Positions 41,861-56,800 of a stretch of DNA of 64,000 bases are shown here, piece after piece. Below the pieces are notes generated by a model. The model searched no databases. It was not told the DNA's origin and saw nothing but the letters and a program-made list of their open reading frames with translations. Source of the DNA: Owenia fusiformis (Eukaryota > Annelida > Polychaeta > Sabellida > Oweniidae); assembly GCA_903813345.2 (NCBI GenBank), contig CAIIXF020000302.1, forward strand, positions 1 through 64,000, written 5' to 3'. Position numbers and translations under genes: made by a program. Position 1 is the first letter of the stretch, and the number at the start of each line of letters is the position of its first letter.

Positions 41861-44800
41861 GGGAGGGGTTTAACAATATAGTGGTTTTAGTTTATTTCTA
41901 AGTTCACTCATATGAAACAATCAACCCCCCCCCCCACTTAAAAATCACACGAACAGTGACATATAAAAATACAAAATCCACCCTTCAAGATCGGACTTCA
42001 TATCTATCGCAGCTATGAAAAGAATTGAAACGTGTACTCGAAATTATACACTCAGTTAATTAGCATTTGCTTTGTCTAGATTATTGATCAAAGAAAAGTT
42101 CATGGGAATCTCTGAAACAACTCTTACTTTAATTGATTGGGAAGAAGAGGGAAGGGGGAATGGTCACACCTTTTAGGCTTCATGAATTTGTTCTTTACTT
42201 GATGTATTAAAATCAAAATGTACATCTTTTAAAAGTGTACATGTATTAGGTATATAGAGAGTATCATAGAGTTGATCATAGAGTAAGTTACCAGTTATAG
42301 CCTTGACGTGTACATAGTATGTAGCAGCAGCAACAGCATCAGTTTGGTTTAGGGTTGAACTGAAGAATTGTGTATCTTCTAATTCAAGGTCTGCCCAAAC
42401 AATGTCGTACATCTTCATCAGTTCGTTACAGTTTTCATTACAGAACAGGCTATCACACGCAGCATTGCACGATAGACATGTTTTGATCACCTAAATCAAT
42501 GTATATTAGAAGTCACCAAGTGTGCTGAGATGATTATAATGGAGATTTTACCATACTTTATATTGTGGAACGTTTCTGTCATCAACGTTTAAATCACATT
42601 TCCTGCAAAATGGACTCATTTCTTATTTCGAAAAAGTGTACCGAGAATAATAGAGGGACGTTAATTGTTATACCTGTTTAAATGGCACCACATCGGTCTC
42701 ATTCTTGCTAGTGCCTAGTCCCATACTAAATGAAACTATGCCTGTCCCCGTATTTTGGAAAGGTTTTCCATAGTTACAGTAGGTTCCCTTATCCAGTGGC
42801 AAACTACGACGTGTATACAACATGTATATTTAATTTATATATAATAATATAATCTATTCAACTGTCATATTTCATATCAGAAAATAATTATAGTATCTTG
42901 ATTTTGCTTAAATCTACAAATCTATGTCTTAAATTGATAAAGATTTAAAATCTCTTTTGCTTTTTGCAGTTATTACCTGATTTTCTTAACAGAAGCGAAT
43001 ACATATGGGCGGTTGAATGGATCATATGATACCGGATAAAACAAATGCTTATTTCTAACTGCCAGGCTTAGCAGACATTGTGCTTCAAAGCTTGGAATTT
43101 GGTACATCATTGCTATCACTTTTCCGTCAGCTGAGAACTCGATCAAGTTCGCCTCCTATAATGGAATATATTATACAAATATTCGAGGAACAAATATTGG
43201 GCGAGGCGTAGGGCTAATGCACCATTCAAAAGTTTGCGTGAGACCCCACCCCCACGCCAGAAGCACTCGTTGCCATAAGTCGCGCCCTCAAAACCCGGGT
43301 TTACCGTCATCCAAATCCGCCTTTGCAAAAATGTTAACGGTCCATAATTAGAGTCGTTCGTGTTATTTTCGGGAGTTTTCAAACCTGGATTTAATTTATT
43401 TTATTAGAAGGGTTCTTCGTTATCAATTGTAATATCGTAAGATTTTGACCAAGACTGACACAACAGAAATTGTCAACACTGGAGAATGGTATAGTAATAG
43501 CTCGGAATTGTATTTAAATCAAATATTATCCATATTTATGAATAAAAATAAATGTGTTTCAAGTTCCTCATCTCTACTGGACAATTTTTCCTTGCTTTAG
43601 TAGCCGTTGTACTGATATATTGGAGAGGTTATTAGCTTTGCATATATAATCGAAACTGAACCTGTACGTATCATATCATATCATATCATATCATATACAA
43701 ATTCGTGTAGCCTTCTCATATAAATAGCCGTTCAAATCCAGTGTTTGTTTAGACTACACCATAGCGTGTAATGATTCTATAGTATGTCATTGATGCGGTT
43801 TTATAGCTGGTTTTCTAATACATATTTTAAACGAGCTCGTTTCGTAAGATTTTTGGCGCTAAATCATGCATGACATACATCATCGTGTTCAGCAAGAATT
43901 CAACTGTGCATCGAAATCAAAATTGACAGCATAGTGTTCAATAGACACGAGTAAAATGGTTCCCGTTGACCCAACGTCAAATTTCAAATCTCCCGTTCTA
44001 AACCCGAAACTCTGAGGCTGAAAGAGTATCTGAAGTAGACTAAGCGCGCATAAAACTATGAGCGCTCGATACATTCCTTTGTTAATTTTTGTACTTTGCG
44101 TTCACGGTTACGTTATGAAAAACATCGTTAGCTTAACCTCTCCATTATCTAAAGAACGAACGAATATTAAGGGGTCTTCTAGCTTTGCACATTTTAGACC
44201 AATCATAATACATACCTTTTTCTAATATGTTTAACATCTTGGTAGATACAAAATAACACGTATAAAATTCTAATATAACGAACTTTTATATTTCGTGGCC
44301 TCATTGAACACTTATTTCGTTTGGAATGGCCTTAAACCCTAGTCAGCGAAACACACATTTAAATAAGGGATTGGCGCACCCGGGTCTGACTGTAAACCTC
44401 CTGTTTACTGTCGTATGAATTATGAAAGTAGTTTCGCATAGTTGTCAACGGAAACAAACAGTGAACCCTGCTTTCCCGAACCCGGGTTTCCAGGATTTGC
44501 CTCGCATGCCTTCGACTCTTTCTCCCCCACGCGGGGAGGGTAAGGAATTTGATACACATTATTGCCCCCAGGGGTGGGAATTTGACGAAGATTGTCGTCC
44601 CGGGGGTGTGGAATTTGATTTGCATGTGCCCGGGAATGGGGACTTTTGAGTGAATCTGTTTCGTCCAGTATACATTTTAGGATTCTCGGAATTTGCAAAT
44701 GATCGGTAAATTCAGTGAACTAAAGATGGCTTTGTATAAAAAACCTCCTACCTCATACCTACCTACCCACCTACGTAGGACATGATACAGTCATTGAAGG

Positions 44801-47800
44801 GTTCAATTTTAAAGATTTTTAAATCTCAAAATAGCTCTAATTATTAACATTTCTACAATTCCGGCTTTATTTTATGACTAGACGGATGACAGATCCATAA
44901 ATAAAGGCATATGGGTGCATTGTAATGTGTGATGACCATAGGGCGCCCCAGGGGAATAACTAACTAACGACCGCGAGCAGGTCCAACAAGCCAGATAAAG
45001 AAATTGAAAGAAAGTGTGCTAAATTCGATGCCCCGAGTGGGAATCGAACCCAGCTTGGCTGTAGTAGCAACTTGCTGTCAAGGGTCGTTACAAATGCATC
45101 TATAATTCATCATAAACTAAGATTTAATAAACTAGTTACTCATCTACACGTTGGGTATAGTTTCTGGGGTGGAATCGACGTGAATAACCGCTGGAGAGAG
45201 AGGGATTCTAGAATACTGAGCAGTGTCTTAATTATTGGTTGTCACGCTTGTTTTCGCCTTCTCTTCGGAAAAAAGCACTTTCGCGTTCTACTTATATTTG
45301 TAAGCTCGCCATAATTTAATTGATTTAATATAGATGATTAATTCAATTTAAAATTGATTTTTGAAAAATTGTACGTTCGAATTTTTTTTAATTAAATTTA
45401 ATTTGATATAGATGAATAAAACGGATGGAGGTTTAAGGCGCAGAAATGCAAACACCCACAAGTAAATATCTACTATTTTAGCTCGAAATATGGTAAGTTC
45501 AGGGTAAAACTGGTGTTTATCCTTTATAAAACAGTCGCACAGTAGATTGAGTAAGTAAAATTAAATGTAATAAAATTAATCGAGCTAGCAAGATGTTAGA
45601 GCAGCTACCTTAACTGAGTGTGCCTTATCTGCGATTTCAGAATTCAGAAAATTATATCATTGGAATAACTTTTACAACATATTACGAGCATATAGTAATG
45701 TACCTTGTTTAATATGATAGCGTACGTATGGAAGGCCTCTGATGGATCAAATGCCAACGGAATAACTTCGAATATGGGTTGTCTGTAATCATGCAGCCAT
45801 TTACACCACACGACAATATAACTAGTATTGATGAACAATGCTGTAATTGTAATGAAATTTATATATAATAATAAAATATAATTATGTCATCTAAATATGC
45901 CTCAAGAATGTGTCAACACATGAACTTAAACGGTTGTCCAATTCAAAACACCCCGGCATAGGCCAAGGCACACGCATTGCATTATGAAGTAGTATTCAGA
46001 ACGATTGCTATGTACCACTGATAGGGGGAATGTCAGTACTCTAAACCAGTCAATATGGTACAACGAAAATGGGACTTCTGCGCATGTTAAAATTTTTCGT
46101 CAAAACTCAACTTTTGTTCAAGTTGATACGATTGACTTTCGAACTAGAGACTTACCTCATTCGAAAGATCATAGAAGACTTTATCTACACTGAAAATCTT
46201 AGATCCCAGCATAATAGAATACGCCGTAAGTCCGCTTTTTGATTTATTGAAGTGAGTTTCGTAGATCGTCAGATTTCTCCGACTAATAGTACAATAATGT
46301 CATATCTAAGGGCAATATAGTGATATATTGGACCGAGGGCCGAAGGCCCAAGGTCCAATATTTCACTATATTGCTCGCAGAAATGACGTTATTAGTATTA
46401 TTACCACCGTTAACGACCAGAACTGAACCAGCAAGAAAATCTTACGCATTGAACGATATCTAATTTCCCGGGGAAAATTGCCGGTCCAGAATATATTCTA
46501 GACCGGTCCATATGGACCACCACTATGACGTAACACATTTCTCAGGTCGATATAGTAAAATAAATGCCTTCTAAACTAGCACTAAAACCCCAAGAACTGG
46601 CCCGGCAAGGTGGTAATGATATCGGGTTATCTCAAATTGGTTCGTTTATGAATACGAATTGCTTTATCCTTGTTAGGCGCATGCGCAAAATTGTTATTTA
46701 TTTGAAATTATACACGTGATTGGTTGATGATCTTTCTACTGAGCATGCGCGAAGTCTGATGGACATTTATGATGAAGATATGTAGCAAACATTACTAGCT
46801 CTCGAACGAAATTCCAAGATTCAGATCATTTCGCTATGTTTGCTAAGCGTGTATACGTGAATGACAAGCTGTTTTGAGGTACGTGTTTTAGACACAACAT
46901 TGATTTAGCTTGACATTGAGGTGCACATTCGCACTTTTGAGCATGTTAATACAAGTTTTTGTATCCTTAGCAGGAGACGGGTTTTCGAAAGATCTGTTAT
47001 CTATTATTAAATTCCTTCGATTATCGTATGGATAATTTCTGCTGACATTTCAACACCACAGCACATAGAATTACGATGCAGATTGATAATAAAACACACA
47101 ACAACCACTAAATTCCACTTGTAATTTCACAGGAGGTAAAAACACTGCACACTGCCTAGATTTTTTGGAAGGGTTGTAAGACATCGGATTGGTCGCCATA
47201 TTTGAAATGAAAATATCACGAAATAGAGCTTTGAGCATGTCATAACGTACAGATCGACTGAAACCACGTACCGCAAAACAGAATGGGCCACGCGGTGAAA
47301 CCAGTTACGAAATAATCTACACAAAGAACTATATTACTGTAAAATGCTAAATACTACCTGGATGAAGCTGGAATCCACACGAATTTTGTGATGCTGACAC
47401 ATTGGATGGACCATTATAGCTATCACCTTCCAATGGGAAGTAATATGTATCCACATTCACTCGACCATCCCATTTGGACTCAGTGGACTGGGAATCATTA
47501 GCTGTTAAGGGGAACAAATTATTATAACAAAAATAGTATTCCTAGCTAGGATGTGAATTTACAAATAGATGTTTCAACAATTTGTATATAATGCACGTTG
47601 TCTCAATTCATATTGAACAGACATACATGTTTATCATATATATGTTTAAATGACTTAACGATTGAGAATAGAATACATAACATACCAACTTTGATATGGT
47701 CGGATATGTTTATATCAAAGTCAGCAAACAGGCCAGATGGGCCTTCACTTATCACTACACTGGTTACCCCATACATGTCACAACTAGCAGCTTTTATTTC

Positions 47801-50800
47801 AAACTAAAATATAGAAAAAATGCCAATCAATGTTAAATTAATAACCTAGATAATCTTATAACAGTTCAACGACGTTACGAAAATAGAAGATGATTGACAA
47901 CATCGGTGAACAAAATGTATTGTGGAAAACGTAATATTAATTTGTTTCAAAGTAACTATATTGTCCCAGTGTTCAAAGACCTTTTCCTCAGATGAACTTC
48001 TGTTTTATTTGTTTCCGTCAAATCATCATCACTGCCTGATTGAAACATTTATTGGTCACTATTTAAAAGAAAGAAAACGAGTTAGAGTCAAAACAGGTGT
48101 GTGGAAGAGGTAAGGTTAACTGTCAACTTTTTCACATATTAATATCTACAAAGTACCTTATATTTCCCAGACGTCCCATATATCTCCTTGTCAACTGCCC
48201 CTGCTAACATCCTAGTTGTTTTAACATCGGGAAGCATTCTTAACTCAATAATACCACGTTCATTCCTCGACTATAAAGGGCAACAAAACAGGGAACAATC
48301 TTATTCGAACCATGTCATCAACATTGTGGATAAAAAGCAACTTAAACTGCCAACCACGCAAACATGATTGTACATGTGAGCTTCATTTAGCTAATTTGGA
48401 TGTGTTTTTATAATTTCAGTATTTATTATGATATATTATTATTCCATTTGAGTTTGTTATCTTTCATAAGTAGTATTCCGACTACCGCAAATACTGACCT
48501 GGTATTTTTCATAAATAACATTTCCTTCGACGCCCAAGATACCAACGTGATGTACTGGATTCCAAGATGACATTGTTAAATCTACCAAACTCTCAGGACA
48601 TGCATCCACGTCTCCCGATGCTTTTAGTTGATGTAGGAATGAAGCTGCAAGAAATTGATAACAACTTCATGTCATATAATTATTTAAAAATTATATATAT
48701 TCATCAAATCTTTACCATTTTTGGATTATAAACATTATAATTAAAAACCATTAACATATCAATATCGTTACAATATGTATGATATTTTTCATCATTATGT
48801 CGTTGTTCGAAGTGTACTTATAGCTCTACAAATGTATTTTTAAATTAAACACAAAATTCGTTTAGTGGACCCACCACTTATACGTGTTGTTGAGGCTTGA
48901 TACTCGACATCTGAAGTGAAACCAGTGCCATCTCTAACATCTCCTGGTAGCGGGGGAATCTTGTCTAACAAGATTGGTGCTGTGTAGTTGCCAAATGTAA
49001 GACCGGCACAATTGATTGCCTCAAAATATATAAAGTACGGTCTGTCTTCCTGAAAGAATTGTGAAGTGAATTGCTAAATTGCCATTGCTTTCATTGAAGG
49101 AATATAATACGAGGGGTGATCAGGAATTTCTGGACCGTTGGCACTATTTTTGCCATTTTTTATCCTTTCTTAGTGTTTTTTCACTCACCCAAATATATAG
49201 GATCTCACCATGAAGATTTTATTGTTCTATGACATCATTATCCTATTATTTTTGTTACCGATGGTAACTGGTGACGCGACAAGGTGGAGCTCAGAAAAAT
49301 ACCAAATTTGAAAAATCTACAGTAATTTTATATGGTGTTATGACACTGTATTCATTGCTTAATATGTGACATACTGTATAGGTTGTATTAATCATAAAGT
49401 ATATTCATTAATGTTCATAGTAACTATTATTATTCTTCCATCAATTCTTATCCTTCAAAGTAGTTACCAGCACTTTGTAGGCATTTGTTATACCTTTTCA
49501 CCCAGTCCTGAAAGACATGATAAGACCATCTTTGCCTACTTTGTAACATTGCTGTGTGAATTCCTGAATGGTCTCATTAGTGTCCTCAAAGTGGATACCT
49601 CATAATTTGTTATTCACTGATGGGAAAACTAAGATAGAAATCACACCCAGCTAATTCTGGGGGATACGGTGTGTGTGGTACACGGCCACAACCGATGGAA
49701 ACAATCACATTTTGTAGGCAAATATGGTCTGTATCACATCTTTCAGGACTGGGTGAAAAGGCATAACAAATGCGTACAAAATGCTGGTAACTACATGTAC
49801 TTTGAAGGATTAGAATTGATGGAAGAATAATAATAGTTACTATATGAACATTAATGAATAAACTTCATGATATAATGCAACCTATTACAGTATGTCATAC
49901 ATTCAGTGATGAATACAGTGTCCAAACATCATGTAAAACTACTGTTGATTTTTCAAATTTGTTATTTTTTCTGAGCTCCACCTTGTCGCATCACAGGTTA
50001 CCATGGTAACAAAAATAAAAGGATAATGATGTCATAGAACAGTGAAATCTTCATGGTGCGATCCTATATATTTGGGTTATATTGTGTGAAAAAGTCATCA
50101 AGAAAGGATAAAAATGGCAAAAATAGAGCCAACGGTCCAGAAATTCCTGATCACCCTTCGTAAATTAATATACGTATGGTGGGTAGTATACAATTCCAGA
50201 GGTTATGTATAGAACCTTCCTGCACATCACATGGGCTGTTCCATAACAGTTTTTGGTCTTTCCGTTTTGCTCTCATGCATACATGTTCACCAGTGGTGTA
50301 ATGTAATTGATCGGAATCAAAGACAAGTAGTCATTTGTAAGTCCATGTCATGCAATTATGCAGAAAAACTCGAAATGCATACCTTTAGATACAGCTGATA
50401 GAAGGTATAGCTTGTTGTATTTGGTTTCAAAATTACAACATCTGTTACCGCAGTAGACGGTGTTCGCATGTCTCCGAAACCGCATACATTTCCTTCAAAT
50501 AATGTCAGTCTGTAGCTTTCTATTTGGGAATCAGGATCTGTGTAATGTTGCCATGACGCTGTTAGTCTATCAGACTGATCGGCAAACATAACGCCCTGAA
50601 GTATGAAATAATTTGATTCAGTCTAATTGTTCCATTGCATATAATTTTCAAATGGCGAAGTGTTGGAACATACCCTGTAAGTGAAAGTAAAGTAAAGTAA
50701 AGTAATATAAGGTCATTTTAATAAGACAAAACAAGGTACTGCCTTAAATAAATCTATGCTTACACTATCCTTATATCCTTATATTTTCATTAGGTAATTT

Positions 50801-53800
50801 GTTCCAGCGGAACCTAATGCCATGTGTACGTAGGTTGGACTAAATAATGTTATGACCTTTTTTCATTGCTAGGTTTTTCAATTTTAAAATAATGTTTAAA
50901 AATATATAAGGGAAACCCAGATGGTTTACAACTTATAACGTATATTTATACTTATAAGAAGACGTACAAGGTGTTTCATAATGTGGGAATTTCGTCAGGA
51001 AAGATCTTCTCGGACTGTAATAAATAAAGGTCAAAGGGATGCCTTTTGTACTTTTTGATTGGATACTGTTCCTACTCAGCCGATTAATTTAGAAAATGCT
51101 TGCGGTCAATTGTTCCACACACATGTAGGTAAAGCTTTATACGTAGATCCAACTGTATACGTTTATCATCTACGTGTATATACAATTTTGTAAGTTCATT
51201 GAACTTATACTGATCATGAAAACTTTGAAATAATCAACTTGTTTATGTAATGACTCACTTGAAAGGATCATGACTCACTTTAAAGGATCGTGTTTAGAAT
51301 ACACTACAACTACTAGAACACGGAAGCAAGCATTTAATTATGATGTACATAATCTACACGTGCAGATGACAGTGCATTCACAGTCTCTGGTTGATGGAGC
51401 TTTTCTGTATCGGGAATAGTTATGTTCCATTAAGTACAATTTAAAATTGATTTTAGTAAATATAATAGTTCGACATGACCCTTTAAACTATACGTATACG
51501 TATAAGTTGTACTTTCACTTATGTGCGAAATCTCTCTAATATGATTTTATGATTTCCTTTTGTATTAAATTCATTGGGGTGAGAATTTTCATTTTTATTA
51601 CCGCAAATGATGTTGCATTTGAGAAAGAATCAATGAATTTACAAAAAGAATCAATGGATTTACAAAAATGATTCCTGTATCTCTCTTTATGGGAACATTG
51701 TCATTAACTACATCTTTATATCTTTGAATAATGGTTCTACCTCGGATGATTAATGTTAAACTCATCCAAAGAATAGTGTCTAAACTCTAAAGTGGGAATA
51801 TTTCAGTATTCGCTTCATGGTACATAGTCGTCCGTAAATATGAACATACCAGCTCGTTTGGAGGACCAACTATGATATCTCCAGATATAGGAGGTGTTAT
51901 ATCAACTAATATCTCCTTGGTTACCATAGAGCAGATTGAGGATTCATCAGTTGCCATGACAACAACCAGGTAAGTGTTACCATGCAGCATTCTCAAATTA
52001 CTTCGTTCAGCATAAGAATCTTTCAAAACATTCACCATTGGTTGAACATCAAATGCGTCTAGAAATTTGGAGTTCTCAGTAACCCTATGCTCAAACAATT
52101 GCTGAAAATAAAATGAAACATTAAGAGGTATATCAAAATATTGTCTCTATTCGTGATGCTGAATCATACTCATACTTAGTTTTTGAAAATGATTTAATAA
52201 TCCTACTTTGGCAGCATTTTGATTTAAAGATTCAACAATTGTCTGGGAGCAGACATGAAGTCCACGCCCACCATATTGATTTATATATAAATCTTTCTGC
52301 ATTAACAACAAAATCTTAACAAATCATTAGCCTCTATTTCTCTCTTTCCTAATAAGGACAATATGCATTTCTCATATACCTACTTAGGAAGGTTTTGAGT
52401 GGCTATTTATAACTGAAAATAGGTTAATACATACCAGGGTCAATGTGATGATTTTTATTTATGCGTTTTAACTAGCAAAGGCCAGGCTCAAAATATGTAA
52501 ATGTAGATAAAAAGATCACCTTACAAGAATTTAGCACAAATGTTTCTGTTTGGATTTCATTTTATTTTAGTAATTTAATATTGTGCAATATCGTTGTCTG
52601 TGTAAACAGGAAAAAATGTAGTTGATTAAATTCACACTGTGTCCTATATTCTAGAATTTAAATTTGATCTCACGCTTCCTTTATTCCCGCCTTCCCGCCA
52701 TCACACATATACAGGGCGTCCACAAAAAATATACCCAACTTCAAAGCTAGGATACTAGAATTCTGAGCAATTTTTTAAAAATACGAAGGTAGCAGTTAAA
52801 GGCCCTGTTTGTCCTCCTTCCAATGGTACCTAGATCATTATGTAACTGTCATGGATGACTGAGCAATCATGACTAAAATCAGCACTGTGCCAAGTTAGCA
52901 TTCGAGTAGGTTGACACAGTGAATGTTTTTTAGTGTTAAAAACATTATTAATGTTCAAATTGATACTTGTTTTATGTTCTTCACACTTTTGCATAATTTT
53001 GCATAACTTTTAGTTAGTACCTCCCTCTCGAGAAATTGAAATCAAAGAGCCTCTTGAACAACAATGAAACTTCTACTTGATGATAGGCAGCTTTGAAGTC
53101 AATTATATTCCCATGTTAAGTCAACAACCTTTTCTGAAATCGTCATTTTCCTAGAAGAACTCGAGTTTATTGAGTCTAAACAAGTACATTCATGTGGGAC
53201 AGTATTGCTAGAATCCATTTCAATATAAAAAATAGGGGTTCCATAAACAGTACATGGGACTTGCTTTTAGAACTTTTTTGTTGGTTTTTGCTGCTCAGGT
53301 GTCAGTTGAACCACTATTTTAGAATAAGTTCAGCTTTTTGCTAAACCTTTTTTCATACGAGAGTTACTCAGTCCCAAGTCCAATTCAATATGGAAAGCCT
53401 GTCATCTAACTTAATGTAACAGAAAAAAGAATACTAAGCCAATTACACACCAATTGCCACACAGGCAGGTAATTTGGCATAGTGCTAATTTTACCACCTC
53501 TCATAGTGGTCAAGATTGCTCAGTTATACATGACAGTTACACAATGATCTTGGTATCATTTAATGGAGAATAAATCAGGCTTTTTACTACTACTTTTATA
53601 TTTTATAAAAACTGCCTAGGATTCTAGTAGTTTGGATTTGAAGTTGGGTATACTTTTTTGTGGACGCCCTGTATTTCATCACTTACTAATTGTTGGCACC
53701 TCAGACCTTCCACTGCAGAGAGGTTAGAAGAGATACCCCACTGGTAGAACATTACGGGTAAACCAAACTCAAATCCGTCCCAGGAAAATGATATGTCCGA

Positions 53801-56800
53801 TGTTGATGGTATACATCTAGAAATATATTATAAAGTACGTTCCAGAGAATGACCAATGAAAAAGGAAAATATTACAAATGAGAAAAATATAAAGAAAATG
53901 AGCAGAATCACGTTTAAACAATTGCTCAACATACATATACATGTACATGTATATAAACAAGTTAAATACCCAGCAAGTTGTACATTGCCTTGTTTTACAA
54001 CAGTTCCGCCGATACCAACTTGGATGCCATTGGAGGTCTGGATACGTGACGCACTAGATTTAGCAACTCCTCTCACGGTGATATAATAATGTCCTATTCC
54101 AGGCAATAATTCTAAATTGGCGAAATGCCAAGATTGATTTAAGCCCACCCAAAGAAATGGATGAATATTAGTTCTTGTGTTGGCATAACGACGGTCATTT
54201 CCAACTGCAACTTCGTAGTAGATAATGTCTTGGTGAGCTCCTATCCTAGGATCAAGGTCAGGGTCGCCTTAAACAAAGACAATGCATTTAAATGCAAAAT
54301 TTCACCACCTGCCATGTGTAACATACGTCGAACGCCGAATATCAACCACTGACACCGAACACCAACCGCCGAACACCGTTCACAAAACAGTTGGAGACCA
54401 TCATTCTTGTGGCGGTGACATAAAATTAATTAAATATGCAAATATGCACATTCTGCAGAAGTAATGAGGGTTTGCTTTAATTATAAATGTCATGCATACC
54501 ATCACCTATCAAATTCGCATTTTCCTCTTTCGTTTTTCCAAAAGCTTCCCAATTTCCCCAAAGTTCTGTAATAGATGGCTGTACATTAAAATCTACTCCA
54601 AACACAGGCCCATCACGCACTATACCAGGCATAAGTGGCTCTTGCCTTACAGTGATACCATCTGAACGTTCTGTATGGACATATCCAAGTGAGTTTTCTC
54701 CTTGTACAACAACAAAGTATTCGTCCTCATCTTGTAGATTCAGTCCATCATATGTCCCGAAGGTTTGACCTGTTAACGGAACGGATTAATATGTACGCAC
54801 TTATTTTAGGTTCAATGGACTATTACTATCCAAATGTGGAAAACTTCACAATATTAAAAATGCCATCTCTTTTTCATTTAACTTACAATGTGTGCTGTCT
54901 TGTCTTGTTCAATGTAAACGAGACTCTGCAGGGTATATCTCATTTACGAAATCTTTAAAAGGGTTGTCTAAACTTAACAGGACATCTAATCTGTATCTGT
55001 CGTATTGAATAAATTAGCGATGTGAAAATTAGATATTTATTTCAACATCTTTTGTAAAAACCTATATTCGTAAGAGAATATAAAAGGGTCTCTTTAAAGA
55101 GGGGCAAAATCTGTCCCCATTGATATTCCTACATTTTGACGAAAACTGTATTTCCAAAGTTTACATAAATATTGTCGGTCAAAAGCCTAATCTTAACAAT
55201 CTTAAGTTGTATTTTAGTAAAAGAAATATCCGTATCGTGTTGATCACTAGAAAAGAAAGCCTTTCAATTACAATTATTTAGATTTGCTACCCATCATTGT
55301 CTTTTTAATAATTCCAAATGATTCCCCCTTTAAACTGTTGTCAGGGATCGATGTGATATGTACAAGGTCACTGAATTACTGCACATATTGTATAAACTGT
55401 GTCAAGACTTTGTCAAATTTACCAGTGTTCATGTAGAAGTAACCTGAATTACCCTATTGGACTATAATATGAAGGTACCAAGACTATGGGGAAGTCTAAA
55501 TATTCAGGGAAATCTAAACTAGAAAGAACAGGACAACCTCCAAAGATTTCAACAGGACCAACAGAAAATGTAGCCAAATCCAATATGGCTTCCACATGTA
55601 ATCTTCCCACAATAGTACAATAACGTCATGTCAAAGGGCAATATAGTGAAATATTTGGACCAAGGGCCGCAGGCCCAAGGTCCAATATTTCACTATTTTG
55701 CCCGCAGAAATGACGTTATTACTATTATTACCACCGTTAATGCCCAGGGCTGAAATAGCAAATCTGAAATAGAAAATCTTACGCGCTGAACGATATCACT
55801 TTTCCCGGGAAACATAGCTGGGCGGATAATGTCATTATTGCCCGACTAAAGTCATTAACGCCCGACACAATATTGCTCATGTCAATATAGCAATTTAAAT
55901 GCCTTCTCAACTAGTACTAAAACCCCTAGAACAGGCCCTGCAAGGTGGTAATAATATTGAATAGCAATCACAGACTACCATGTATGATATAATGACAATT
56001 ATAGTTGCATTACAACAAAAAGTGGAGGATTAAATGGACAGTACGGATCGAGTAGTACAACAACTGGATTTACAGCGACAACAATTTGTGGACATTTTAG
56101 ACAGTCATATATCAAAGGTAAAGTTGAAGATTGACAACAAGATAAGTATTTTACGTAAACACATTGAAAATACACGCCCGTTTGAGTATTTTGGAAAATC
56201 AAGATGAAGCTAACTACAAATCTAAATCTGTGAATTAAAATGTGATTGAAATTGAGGACAACTGTATTGTGATTAAAAATGTGGATCAAACGTCAGACTT
56301 AGCTCAAACTGTGAATGGCATTTTTTTGATGAAGTATCGATTGATGACAAAATTGAAACTACCCCTAAATCTTTTAAAAAGCTACCATCTCAACATGACC
56401 GATCAGGTATTGTGTTTGTAGCCTTGACATCACATAGAGATAAAATGTGCATACTGAAACATCGCCTTAGACATTCTGCATAGTATCACAATGTTTATAT
56501 TGACACCAGGAAATCAAGGGACCAACTACGGCAGGAATATTTAGTGCGCTCTCTACGGAAAATGAACGGTCCTCCAAAATGACTATCACCTCCTCCAACA
56601 TAAGGATTATGGATAAATTATACACAAAGGCATAACGATTATACACAATTATTATTTCCATGCCGTGATACTCGTTCTTTCATTGGTAAATTAGATACCA
56701 TGTGACTAAAAATATATCGAGGTATTCCATGTCTCCCTGCTTATAGTGCTGATAAAAAATAATTGATAAGTCGTATAATTGGCATACTTTCTTGAATTTT

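Noticed and set aside
42173-42291. Extension of receptor exon 17 to the open-frame end
   Set aside because: The donor ACTG|gtaact at 42292 gives the expected YYVHVKAITGSGL join; the extension does not resemble the unit and ends in a stop.
44359-44698. Overlapping open frames in the GC-rich block
   Set aside because: Open on both strands because of GC-rich repeat composition; no splice sites or domain, and no fit to the receptor frame.
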